Of a stretch of DNA of 64,000 nucleotides, positions 55,235-64,000 are shown in pieces. Position numbers and translations under genes: made by a program. Source of the DNA: Immersiella caudata. Lineage: Eukaryota; Ascomycota; Sordariomycetes; Sordariales; Lasiosphaeriaceae. The notes beneath the pieces are model-generated. The model was not told the DNA's origin. It saw only the letters and a list, made by a program, of their open reading frames with translations, and made no database searches. The stretch is taken from the NCBI GenBank assembly GCA_030512335.1, contig JAULSU010000002.1, positions 2,542,001-2,606,000 of the forward strand, in the 5' to 3' direction. The first letter of the stretch is position 1; the number at the start of each line of letters is the position of its first letter.

Positions 55235-56525
55235 TGCAAACGACGAAAGAACGGCGTTGCCGATAACCCGGGACGACGGATGGAGTCACAATGCGGAGAG
55301 AAAGGGCACGCCGGTAGCTACACCCGGGTCCAATCGCCGAAAGGAGATCGAGAGGGGCCGGGGAGCAATAAGTAAGAACACGAGAAAAGGGCAACCAACG
55401 ATATGGCAGATCAATTGGAACGGCTGTTAGTTTGCTCAACACAATGGAAATAAAGAGGAGGAGAAAGAGAAAGGAAGCCGGTTTGTACACCGTCTTGTTG
55501 ACCGTCTTGTATTCCCGGGGGTCGGAACGGGAAGCGACTGGCATTGTCCAGCTGATCGATAGACAGGGATGAGCTCCAGCGCCTCACCGACCCCCTGTCA
55601 CCACCAAGAACACCACTGCGGTTGCTCCTCTCACCTCAAGTCGTGGGCTCCACCACAGTGAGCCACTGGCAGCGCGCTTCAAATCGGATTGGGTACCGTG
55701 CCTGCCTAGATCTTGAAATTTAGCTTCGGCCGTCGTCCACGTAGGTGTGCAGTAGACGCGGTAGGAGCGACCCGGTCTCTGATAGCCCAAGGTGGAGACT
55801 CGCACCGATCCGTTTGCTGTCCGCCGGAAACAGGCGGATAGGGTTTCCATTGGATGCCACGTTCCAGATGTCTCGCAGGCAGCGTGTTTACCCTTGCCAA
55901 ATACTTACGTTATGGGAGTCTTCCAAACTTTCAAATTGCACTTCAGACTGCACTTGTGAGCATGTTTGACCACGATGGAAGCGGACGTCGTCTCCGTTCG
56001 TGGGGCCGATAGCTTCGGGGAACTACCGCATTCTCTCGCTGTATCCGGAATTGCCAAGCCCTCTGGCACAGACCTCAGAGAGGTATCTGCGAGCCCTGTA
56101 ACAGCAGTGTCCAAGGGTTGTTGGGCGGTAGGAAGCAGGGGGAATTAGTTCCGGATTCAGTGAGAAACCCTGCATTGATAGCGGAAAGCACGGGCCAGGG
56201 ATTGCGGAAATAGTGGGGCAGCTTTGAACTCCATTTTCTGACTTCACTCACCTTGCACACCTTGGCGGGGCAAACCTTCAACACCGTCTTTGCCAACTCG
56301 CGTGCGCGTGCTTGTCGGCGTCGCAACCGTCATCGCGGAAACTTTACCGACGCCCCCGTGGTGGCTATCCATACTCAGTTACACCGTGCGCTCGCCTCTA
56401 TCTTGGTTACTGAAGTCGATACGGTCTCCGTTCTTTTCTCGCCGTTTGCGAAGTCCTCATCTTTACAGCTTCACTTTCATCGCTATCCATCCTTCTGCGC
56501 CAAGCGCTCTGATTAGTTCGTCATC
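55235..56525. promoter_or_regulatory. Divergent intergenic region, URC1 / ELF1
   Basis: 1.3 kb between divergent starts. No gene recognised. Confidence 0.5.
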
Positions 56526-57136
56526 ATGGGAAAGCGCAAGAAGAGTTCAAGAAAACCCCAGGGTCCCAGAAAGGTATGCGCTTGATACACTTGCTTGATG
56601 CTCCTGCCAATGTGGTTCCTCAGGGCGAAACCTGGCTGATCATGAATGCCTCAGAATGAACCGCTTGCCACAGTATTCACTTGCTTATTCTGCAATCACG
56701 AGAGGTCTGTTTCCGTCAAGCTAGACAAGAAGGCAGGTGTTGGTCAGCTTGACTGCAAGATCTGTGGTCAGAAGTTTCAGTGCGGAATCAACTGTGAGAA
56801 CCCGTCCACGGCGCCGCCGCCCAGTAGAAAAACTTTGAGACTGACATGTCTTGCCAGATTTATCGGCCGCTGTTGATGTTTATAGCGAGTGGGTGGACGC
56901 TGCTGGTGAGGAACTTCTGAGGATTCTCTTGCATATTCTTGCTGACTATTTCAGATGCCGTGGCGCATGGTGGTGGTAACGGTGAGGAAGATTTGCAGAC
57001 TTCATCTAGCCGAGGCAGGTTAATTAGCGGGCGGCCAGGGGCTTCTAAGGGCAAGGCGGACGCATATGACGATGACGACGACCGAGGCGGCTACGAAGGC
57101 GAAAACGTCGTGGCTGATGACGACGACTATGAGTGA
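56526..57136 (+). CDS. ELF1: Transcription elongation factor Elf1
   Basis: Small zinc-ribbon factor that travels with RNA polymerase II through chromatin. Exons 56526-56573, 56655-56793, 56858-56905, 56955-57136 encode 138 residues. It opens MGKRKKSSRKPQGPRK, then the C4 ribbon: CLFC (Cys26/29) and CKIC (Cys50/53) around SVSVKLDKKAGVGQLD. Splicing then produces GINYLSAAVDVYSEWVDAAD. The C-terminal half is acidic (ADAYDDDDDRGGY). Introns of 81, 64 and 49 nt have standard borders. Confidence 0.93.
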
Positions 57137-57345
57137 TTCCCAGCCCGGGTGAGGGGAGTCTTGGGAGTAGCAGGTTCAGGGGCAGCAGATTCAGGGGTAG
57201 CGAGGCACTTTCACTTTGCCATTACAAAACACGTTCACTTGGCCCATATCTGACGACTTGTTACTTGATGTTTGGGTATTGAAGGGCACGCTACGCATCC
57301 TTGTCAACGCCTGCCTGCACCGGATCTCTACAAGCTATTCATTCT

Positions 57346-58196
57346 TCACCTGGTGTAGTACCGGTCGCCAAAGTCACCAAGACCGGGAATAATGTAGCTG
57401 CACGAGGTTAGTCGAGTGTCGTGCGAGGAGAGGGGGCATGCATACTTCTTCTCATCGAGTCCTTGGTCGACGAATGCGGTTACGACGCGGAGCTTGGGAA
57501 ACTTGGTAGCAAAGTTCTTGATTCCTTCTGGGCTGGCGATCAAGTTGAGGAACAGGATGCGCTCCTCGGGGACTCCTCGCGACATCAACACCTCTACGGC
57601 CATGATGGCGGAGCCACCTGTAGCGAACATTGGGTCAAGCAGGAGAACCCATCGGTCAGCGATATCCTCTGGGAGCTTGTCATAAAAGAGCTTCGGCTGT
57701 GCGGTCTCCTCGTCCCGCTGAATCAGGATCTTGCCGATTCTGACGGAACGGCAGCAGTCCCTTAGTCCCTGCTCCATCGCCTCGCCCGCGCGCATGATTG
57801 AAACACCGCAAATCTTGCCTTGGAACAAAAGGCCATCGTACGGGCGCCCGACTGGTGTGGTAACGGTATGCTCGACTGTGGGGAGGTGGTTGAGACCTTC
57901 CTCTACAAGGAGGCGGATAATTCGGTTGGAGTAGAAGATGAAGTCACCGCGATCGGTATTCTTGTTGCGGATAATTCTGTTCACCAATGAGCCCCGAACA
58001 ACCCCATTTCAAGGGAACGGGGGGTGGAGTTAGGGGTTGCGCACGAGAGCAGAGCGATGAGCTGGGGGGTCTGAGGGAGAACGGTAACGGTATCGAAGTC
58101 AACAGGCGTGGAAACGGTCGCGGCGGGTTTCTGGCTTTCAGCCCGGTAGTCTGGGCCCACGGGGCGCGTCGGGGCGACTTTGGCCTGGGCAGACAT
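57346..58196 (-). CDS. FUR1: Uracil phosphoribosyltransferase
   Basis: Converts uracil and PRPP to UMP; in the URC scheme this enzyme is also URC6. Exons 58196-58045, 57976-57446, 57397-57346 encode 244 residues. Motifs: FDTVTVLPQTPQLIALL, FIFYSNRIIRLLVEEGLNHL, GKICGVSIMRAGEAMEQGLR, the PRPP loop LLLDPMFATGGSAIMAV (Phe where most have Leu) and GLGDFGDRYYTR at the end. Intron 1 (68 nt, GTGCGC donor) gives LLSIIRNKNTD, and intron 2 (48 nt, GTATGC donor) gives LDEKNYIIPGLGD. The 3' end lies 209 bases from the 3' end of ELF1 (convergent). Confidence 0.93.
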
Positions 58197-59047
58197 GGCG
58201 ATCGTACGGGACTGGCGGTGTTGAGATGCTTGGACCCGGGATTTAGCTGAATGGTCCTCGTAGGAACTGAACGAAGTGATTTGCAAAAAAAAAAAAAAAA
58301 AAAAAAACCCCGGAGTTTTCAGGCCGACTCGGAAAGAGAACAGGAGCAAACTGGGTATCAGAGAGGTTTAGGGATACGTAAGTAGACCCGCGATGAAGAA
58401 TCCAAGGGAGAGCCGATAGGAACCCCTTCCCCTCACCAAGTGGATAAGACAAGACGGAAAAGCCGTGAGGGTTGCTGATCTGCAAGCACCCTGGCTCCAA
58501 TGACTTCCTTACCTAAAACAATACCCCAAAACTTGATCACAGATATCAGATTGTTAGAGCAACTTTATTCAGGAGAGAAAATCTTTGTTGGCAAAAAAAA
58601 AAATAGCAGGTGATAAGAAGCCTCCAGGGCATTGTTGCCATCTGAACCCCACATGCTGCTAGCCGCTTGTTGTTGAACTCCGCAGCTTGGCAAAACCCCA
58701 CCTCCCGCCAGGTTGGCTTGTTCTCGACGTCTTCCCATTTCCACCCACCTAGGTCTATAGGCCCACTCAGTCCATAATCTCGATATTATTTAATGTGACA
58801 TTCAACGTATCTGCCATTGTGTTTAAATACTGGACATGGTACTTTTGTGTTGGTGGTTTTTCAGTTGAAAAACTGGACAAGTTGAGGTATGCGACTTTCG
58901 ACGGGGTTTCCCCCCCCCCTGTGGTGCCTTATGAATTAAAACTTTGTGTAGGAAGACAAGAATGAACACTTGCAATGCAGTATGCGAGCTCGCTTTTTCA
59001 CCCGTTCGTGCCAAGACACCGCCGCTATGCTCTTGCCAGTCCTCTAC
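58197..59047. other. Intergenic, uracil phosphoribosyltransferase promoter side
   Basis: 850 bases. Contains the poly-A tract listed separately and no gene. Confidence 0.6.
58285..58307. repeat. A23 homopolymer
   Basis: Uninterrupted run of 23 A on the plus strand, about 90 bases upstream of the uracil phosphoribosyltransferase start; read in transcription direction it is a poly-dT promoter element of the kind that excludes nucleosomes. Confidence 0.8.
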
Positions 59048-60675
59048 TCAGGTCTTGGCAAAGGTGTTGATGAACTGTGCGAGCTTCTCGGCTCCTTCAA
59101 GGGGAATCGAGTTGTAGTTGCTGGCTCGGATGCCTCCCTATGATGGCCATGAGCCGGTGACTTCTTTTTGAAAAGAGTATGCCAGGTGGACTACTTACCA
59201 CGCTGCGGTGGCCCTTGAGCCCTGTGAGGCCAATGCTTGTGGCCTCCTTCAAGAAGGCCTTTTCCGACTCATCGATGGTGCCGTTCTGGCAGATAAGCTT
59301 AGCTCATGTTACTCTCAACCCTTATTCCGAGCCGACTCACCTTGGTAATGCGGAAGCAAATGTTCATCCTCGAGCGCACCGACTTATCCGGCACAATCTT
59401 GTATGCCTCTGGGTGCGCCTCTAGGGCACCATAGATGAGCTCTGCCTTTTTGGCCGACACTGCCTGCTGGCCATCCACCTTGTCGGGGTATGTCTTCAGA
59501 AGCTTCTTCAGAACTTGGCCAGCGATATAAACGCTAAAGTTCGGTCAACGCCATCCTAATATGAAGAGGGGTCAGGAGTAATGGTGTGTACTCAAGAATG
59601 CTTAGTGTATTGTACAAGCTGTTGTTCTTGGCAATGATCTCGTACTGCAGGATGATCGGGGGAATGGGGAGCCCCAGCTTCCGGAGCAGTGGTGCGCTGG
59701 GCTGCACAGTCGTCGGCGGCAGGAAGCTCTTCTTGAGGACGGCTACTGTGACGCCTGTGGATCCTAGATTCTTTTGGGCACCGAAGAACAGCAGCGAGTA
59801 GTTAGTCACGGGAATCCTGCGCGACAAGATGTTGGACGACATGTCGGCAACAACAATGGGACCCGTCCCGTCAGCCTTTGGGGCCAGCACGGCTGGGAAC
59901 TCGGGGAATTCCACCCCTGACAAACATCAGCCTGTTGTTTGAATTGAGCCCAGAGCAAGTGCTTACCGTCAACAGTCTCATTGTCGCAGTAGTAGACTAG
60001 AGCCGCGTCCTTGCTCAGCTTCCACGTGCTCTGGTCGGGGATCTTGCCAAACTTTCCGTCGTTCGCAGTGCGTGCGTCAACGACCAAGTTTACGTACTCC
60101 GGGCCGACAAGGCGAATAGCTTCTTGGTAGGCCTTGAGCGACCAACTGCCCGTCACAATGTAGTCGAGCTTGAGGTCGGACTCGACCTTCTGGCGCAGGC
60201 TGGCAACAATGGTGGCCTCATCGCCGCCGGGGTTGGCCTGGAGGAGGGCGGCGTGCTGCCGAGCGACCCACGCGCCGACCAGGTTGTAGACAGACGCCGC
60301 AAACTCGCCGGTACCACCTGCTTGCATGAAAATCACTTCATAATCGGCCGAAGGGATGTCCAAGTAGGTCGCAAGGTCAGCCTTGGCCTCGTTGATGATG
60401 TTGGTAGCCAGCTCCGATCGATGGCTGTGTTCGGCGATGCCCAAACCAGTACCATTGTAGTCGAGAAGCGCCTGCGCCGCCGTCTCAAGCACGTCGGTCG
60501 GTAGCAATGCCGGGCCAGCGCCGACTGAGATACATATCAGCTAAATATTTTGATGTGGTGGGGACAATGGAAGTACCCTCCCGGAGCGCAGGAAGGCTGC
60601 GGATGACCACAAGGGCGTGCCATAATGATGTCTTGAATTTGACGTACAGTATGTGATCTCTGAGCGGGACGGCAT
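59048..60675 (-). CDS. SER1: Phosphoserine aminotransferase
   Basis: PLP enzyme of serine biosynthesis (3-phosphohydroxypyruvate to phosphoserine). Exons 60675-60648, 60524-59967, 59916-59592, 59533-59341, 59285-59199, 59137-59048 encode 426 residues. The first exon is 28 nt (MPSRSEITY) and joins to FGAGPALLPTDVLETAAQAL. Further motifs: YNGTGLGIAEHSHRS, FMQAGGTGEFAASVYNL, VVADMSSNILSRR and the PLP lysine Lys244 in FFGAQKNLGSTG. The C-terminus has GLKGHRSVGGIRASNYNSIP. Introns are 123, 50, 58, 55 and 61 nt. Intron 1 is longer than usual and its 3' part vaguely resembles the family B introner-like elements. Confidence 0.93.
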
Positions 60676-61288
60676 TTTCTCGGATTATGATCTGTTTTGA
60701 CTTTCCAGCAATGCTAAGCAGCAACACTCGATTCGACTTGTCGATGGAGGGGGTGTCGAGACTTACACGAAATTTACAGGAGAGGAGGGGTTATCGATAA
60801 TGCCTCTCAACACCCCGCCTGGTGCTCCGCTATCGCTCCCGTCCGACCTGCATCCCCACGCACGGGCCAAACGCCCTGCAGGTTCCGGACAATTGCATGT
60901 GGGGCTGCGGTGCGGGTCAATTGCCAAAACATTGAACTCGTGGATCGCATCGCAGCGACACAAACATTACCCGTCAAAGCTCCGCGCCCACCTTTGTTCT
61001 GCATCGCGTCGCCGCAGCAGACAAGGTATCCGTCTATTCAAGGGAATATTCCACTACCCCTTTGGCAGGAGCGACCGCCTCATACCATAAACTGCAATCC
61101 CTTTTCCACCTTCCCCCACAATTCTTTCGCCGAACCCCCTCCATTCCGCGACTGATCCGCCCCCTGGCGCTGCCGATGCCCGAGCACACGATGCAATTCT
61201 AGCAGCTCGCCCAAAATCTTCCTTTCATCAGGCACTCCCCATCTCGGCGACCGTCCCTTGACCGACGCGCCCCACCCGGTTCACCACG
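60676..61288. promoter_or_regulatory. Divergent intergenic region, SER1 / WAPL
   Basis: 613 bases between divergent starts. The last 200 bases before WAPL are pyrimidine-rich, as in fungal leaders. No specific site recognised. Confidence 0.5.
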
Positions 61289-63924
61289 ATGAGCGACTAC
61301 GACTTCCCGCCGAAAAAGCGGGTCACTACATACGGCAAAACGGCGAGGAGAAGGCTAGAACCATCGCCGAATGGGCTTTCTAAAGGAGGCGATTCAATCG
61401 CTGAAGTCTCTGCGGCGTCAAGCGCTGCTTCAACGTCGCGCTCTGGCTCACCCGAGCCCCGGCCCCGATCGCGTCCTCCCACTTCAGCGTCCAAGGCCAA
61501 GCTCCTGGGTGCTGGCAATGCCGCGGGTAGACGCGCGCGCGCAATCCCCAAGATGGCGAATGATTCCAACAGTCAGCCGCTTCCATCTAGCTACAGTCTT
61601 GGGGACGGGCTTGAGGATGACGAGGACGGTGGTTTGAAGAAGCGCAAACTCACACGGACCTACTCGGAGAAGAATATCAGCTCAGTCGATCCGTATGATT
61701 TTCCTGATTCGCCACCCCCGAAGTCGCGACCTTTGGTAAAAAGGGGGCCCCCTAAAATTGTAGAAGAGGACGTCACACCCAAACCAAGACGAGTCGCAAA
61801 GCCTGTCGCAGCGGTGCGCGGGCTGGCGACTCCGGGTAAGGATGTTGACATGGAGGATGCAGATGAGCCGGAAATACTGTTTTCGGCCAAAACAACGAGG
61901 GCCCTGGATAGGTTGAGTGTCAGTCGCGACAGTCCACCCAAGGCAAAGCAGCAGATTCCCTTGCGTCTGTCTCGCGAACCGGCCACCCTAGCCCCACCTG
62001 CCAGCAGAAAGCGGCCATCTCCTCCTCCGTCCTCGTCAGGGTCGCGAAGCGCGGTCAATCCGGGACCAAGGAAGAAACGTTTGATAGACGCGCTGGCCCA
62101 ACAAGCGGAGGAAGAGAGCGAGGGGGAGGAGGGAGAGGACGGGGAAGAGGAGGAGGAATACCGACCGTTTTCCCAAAAAGTTGAGGCGCAAGCATTGCCA
62201 CGCCCGATGCTTGATTTGAACTTTAGGGACGAAAGCCCACCAGCTTCTAAGGCGCCGCGAAATGTCGCGCTTTCCGGCGCGGTTGCAACCAAAACAACCG
62301 GCCCGAAGTTCACCTACAGTGAGAGAAGAACTATGCTGCAGGAAGATGACTTCATGCTAGGTGGCCTCGGTGGAATTGAAGAAGAGCCAACGAATGGTGC
62401 GATGTTCAACTTTGGACGCTTACCACCAGTTTCGACAAGCAGCAAGTTTTCCTTCCTTGACGAAGATGACGAAACTGTGAACACCGGCGCCGTTCGCAGT
62501 CTTCACGAGCTGCGACAAGCAGGCGCCAACAGCCGATTTGCCGATGAGATGGACGATATTATGGACCGGATTGGCTCCCCTTTAGCTAAGACCTCGTCGC
62601 TGAGGAGAGGCGCTTTGCTTGAGTTGGCGCAGAAACTGATGAAGAAAGAGTTTCGCCAACAGTTCCGCAACCATGGTGATGACGGAAACCTTTTCAAATC
62701 GATCGGGGAAGAGACCGATGTTATATCGGGCTATTCACTCCTCGCTATCTTTGTTACCTTACTCGCGGCGTCGTCCTCGGCTCACCTCGTTCAGGAACTC
62801 CGTGCTCACAACTTCGCTGCTCTCCTCGCTCGATTGCTAGGGGAGGTCACAGATATTACCCCCCTTACCAAGGACAGGAAGCAAAACGCATCCAAGAATG
62901 CTCAGAACACGCTGGCTAGTATCAAATCCTCGTTGTTGACACTGCCGATTTGGGAACCCTGCTCTCCGATATCACTATCCCCGCGGACTCTCGCCCTGAA
63001 ATGCTTGGATTTGATCATGCTGCAGCCTGGCCACACTTCTGGGGAAACCGAAATCTTCTCGCCAGGCGTCACAGATGTCTTGTTTTCGATTCTCTCCACC
63101 GCGCACTGGGACACCCCTTTTGAACAGGAGCAGACAGATCTCTATCTTGCGCTCTACTTGTTGGAAGGCAAGTCTATCAGCGCGATGCAGTCAAGTCTCG
63201 GCCCGAGATGGACGCGTCAGTATGTGCCGACTGCAGTCAATATTCTGGAGAAAGCGCTTCGCCGACCAGTGGACAAGATCAACAAAACGGAGAACCTAGC
63301 ACTCCGTCTTGCCCTCAACACCACCAACAGTAATTTGGAGGCGGCCCGGATGTTTTCCGAGCAAGGGCTGCTCCAGGAGTTGGCTGTATCGGCGTGCGAT
63401 GCCTTCGATGCTGTTTTAAAGTCCATGAAGGCCGATGCATTTTTGAAAGATATCTATGAGAATCTTATCATGATGCTCGGAGTCATGGTCAACTTCATTG
63501 TGTACTATCCCCCAGCGTCGCACGCTCTCGACCAAGGCAGTGAGCAAGAAAGCAATTCTAGCTCTCCTTTAGATCGGCTGATTCGAGTGTTCGCCGATCA
63601 CCACTCAACAACCTCTGACGTAAGTACCTAGCTCCAAAACTTCAGCAATTCATCTCATACTAACCACGACGATAGGCCGACTCCATCGAGAAGTCACAAC
63701 TCAATGTAGCGCTGGGTTACCTCTCCATTCTTTTGGGATATCTCTGCACATACGACCCGATTCGGGAGAGATTTCTTCTGGTACATCCTAAAAAGACACT
63801 ACAACCGCTACTGGACTCGATCAACGAGTTTATCATTGTCAACCACAAGGCAGCTGAGGCCCAACAGTCGCAATTCGGCGCAACCGCGCGGCTACAAAAT
63901 CTACTTGCTCAGCTTCAGGCCTAG
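61289..63924 (+). CDS. Wapl-domain cohesin release factor
   Basis: Wapl (Wpl1/Rad61) opens cohesin rings and removes them from chromosomes. Exons 61289-63619 and 63676-63924 encode 859 residues. The N-terminal 330 residues are Ser/Pro/Lys-rich and probably disordered, with nuclear-signal stretches such as KKRKLTRTYSEK and an acidic block near 280. The helical Wapl domain starts at about 400 (TGAVRSLHELRQAGANSRFA, SSLRRGALLELAQKLMKKEF) and continues to the end (SQLNVALGYLSILLGYLCTY). The 56-nt intron (GTAAGT, CTAAC branch, TAG) joins TTSD to ADSIEKSQ. The start ATG at 61289 gives MSDYDFPPKKRVTTYGKTAR, which is typical of fungal Wapl. Confidence 0.9.
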
Positions 63925-64000
63925 TGCGACTAGGACTAAGCGAAGTTTACGACCTGGGATGAAAGACAGAGCGATTGGGACTTTGGGAATGGCTCTTGCA

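Noticed and set aside
1..64000. CRISPR array, rRNA, secondary-metabolite cluster or intact transposon
   Set aside because: No spaced direct repeats, no rRNA sequence, no PKS/NRPS/P450 group and no transposase or reverse transcriptase frame seen.

Overview
The window is nuclear DNA of a filamentous ascomycete (Pezizomycotina). Genes carry many short introns (about 48-120 nt) with GT..AG ends and CTAAC/CTGAC-type branch points. The gene set also fits: an Ecm14 pseudo-carboxypeptidase, a GATA-fingered Spt21/Ams2 protein, a secreted GH115 alpha-glucuronidase, a GPI-type PEBP-like protein and an Urc1-type GTP cyclohydrolase II-like protein. I cannot fix the class from sequence alone. There is no operon structure, no rRNA, no tRNA I could recognise and no intact transposon. 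About 22 protein genes on both strands are spaced by 0.2-3.5 kb.

Layout. 1-9.4 kb, minus strand: TRAPPII subunit Trs120 (C-terminus off the window), a TPT/DUF250 membrane transporter and a membrane-anchored ubiquitin protease. 9.9 kb, plus: Alb1. 11.4-12.4 kb, minus: ATF/CREB-type bZIP factor with a long leader. 14.9 kb, plus: RPA3. 16-20 kb, minus: Spt21/Ams2-type histone-gene regulator. 21.4-26.7 kb, minus: AIF/AMID-like oxidoreductase, PEBP-like GPI protein, conserved hypothetical. 27.5-35.5 kb, plus: Ecm14 and a Sec7-PH Arf exchange factor. 36.7-38.8 kb, minus: SRP72. 39.6-44.8 kb, plus: GH115 and mitochondrial ABHD11/Imo32-like hydrolase. 45.2-49.6 kb, minus: Rab18-like GTPase, ribosomal protein eS1, small conserved hypothetical. 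53.1-55.2 kb, minus: Urc1. 56.5 kb, plus: Elf1. 57.3-58.2 kb, minus: uracil phosphoribosyltransferase. 59.0-60.7 kb, minus: phosphoserine aminotransferase. 61.3-63.9 kb, plus: Wapl.

Most genes are unrelated housekeeping functions (trafficking: Trs120, Sec7-PH, Rab18, SRP72; ribosome: Alb1, eS1; chromosome: RPA3, Spt21/Ams2, Wapl, Elf1). A possible functional pair is Urc1 and the uracil phosphoribosyltransferase, both assigned to the fungal URC pyrimidine-catabolism route and separated only by Elf1.

The most interesting signal is in the introns. Introns of 134-151 nt in four unrelated genes (AIF-like, PEBP-like, GH115, ABHD11-like) are similar to each other from the 5' GT to the 3' AG. They form at least two families of introner-like elements. 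GH115 alone carries three. One family keeps an internal hairpin. Separately, two genes need extremely small exons to keep their conserved reading frames: 6 nt in the transporter and 4 nt in Urc1. Urc1 also needs a GC-AG intron.

Caution: all exon borders come from reading frame, family conservation and splice signals, without transcript data.
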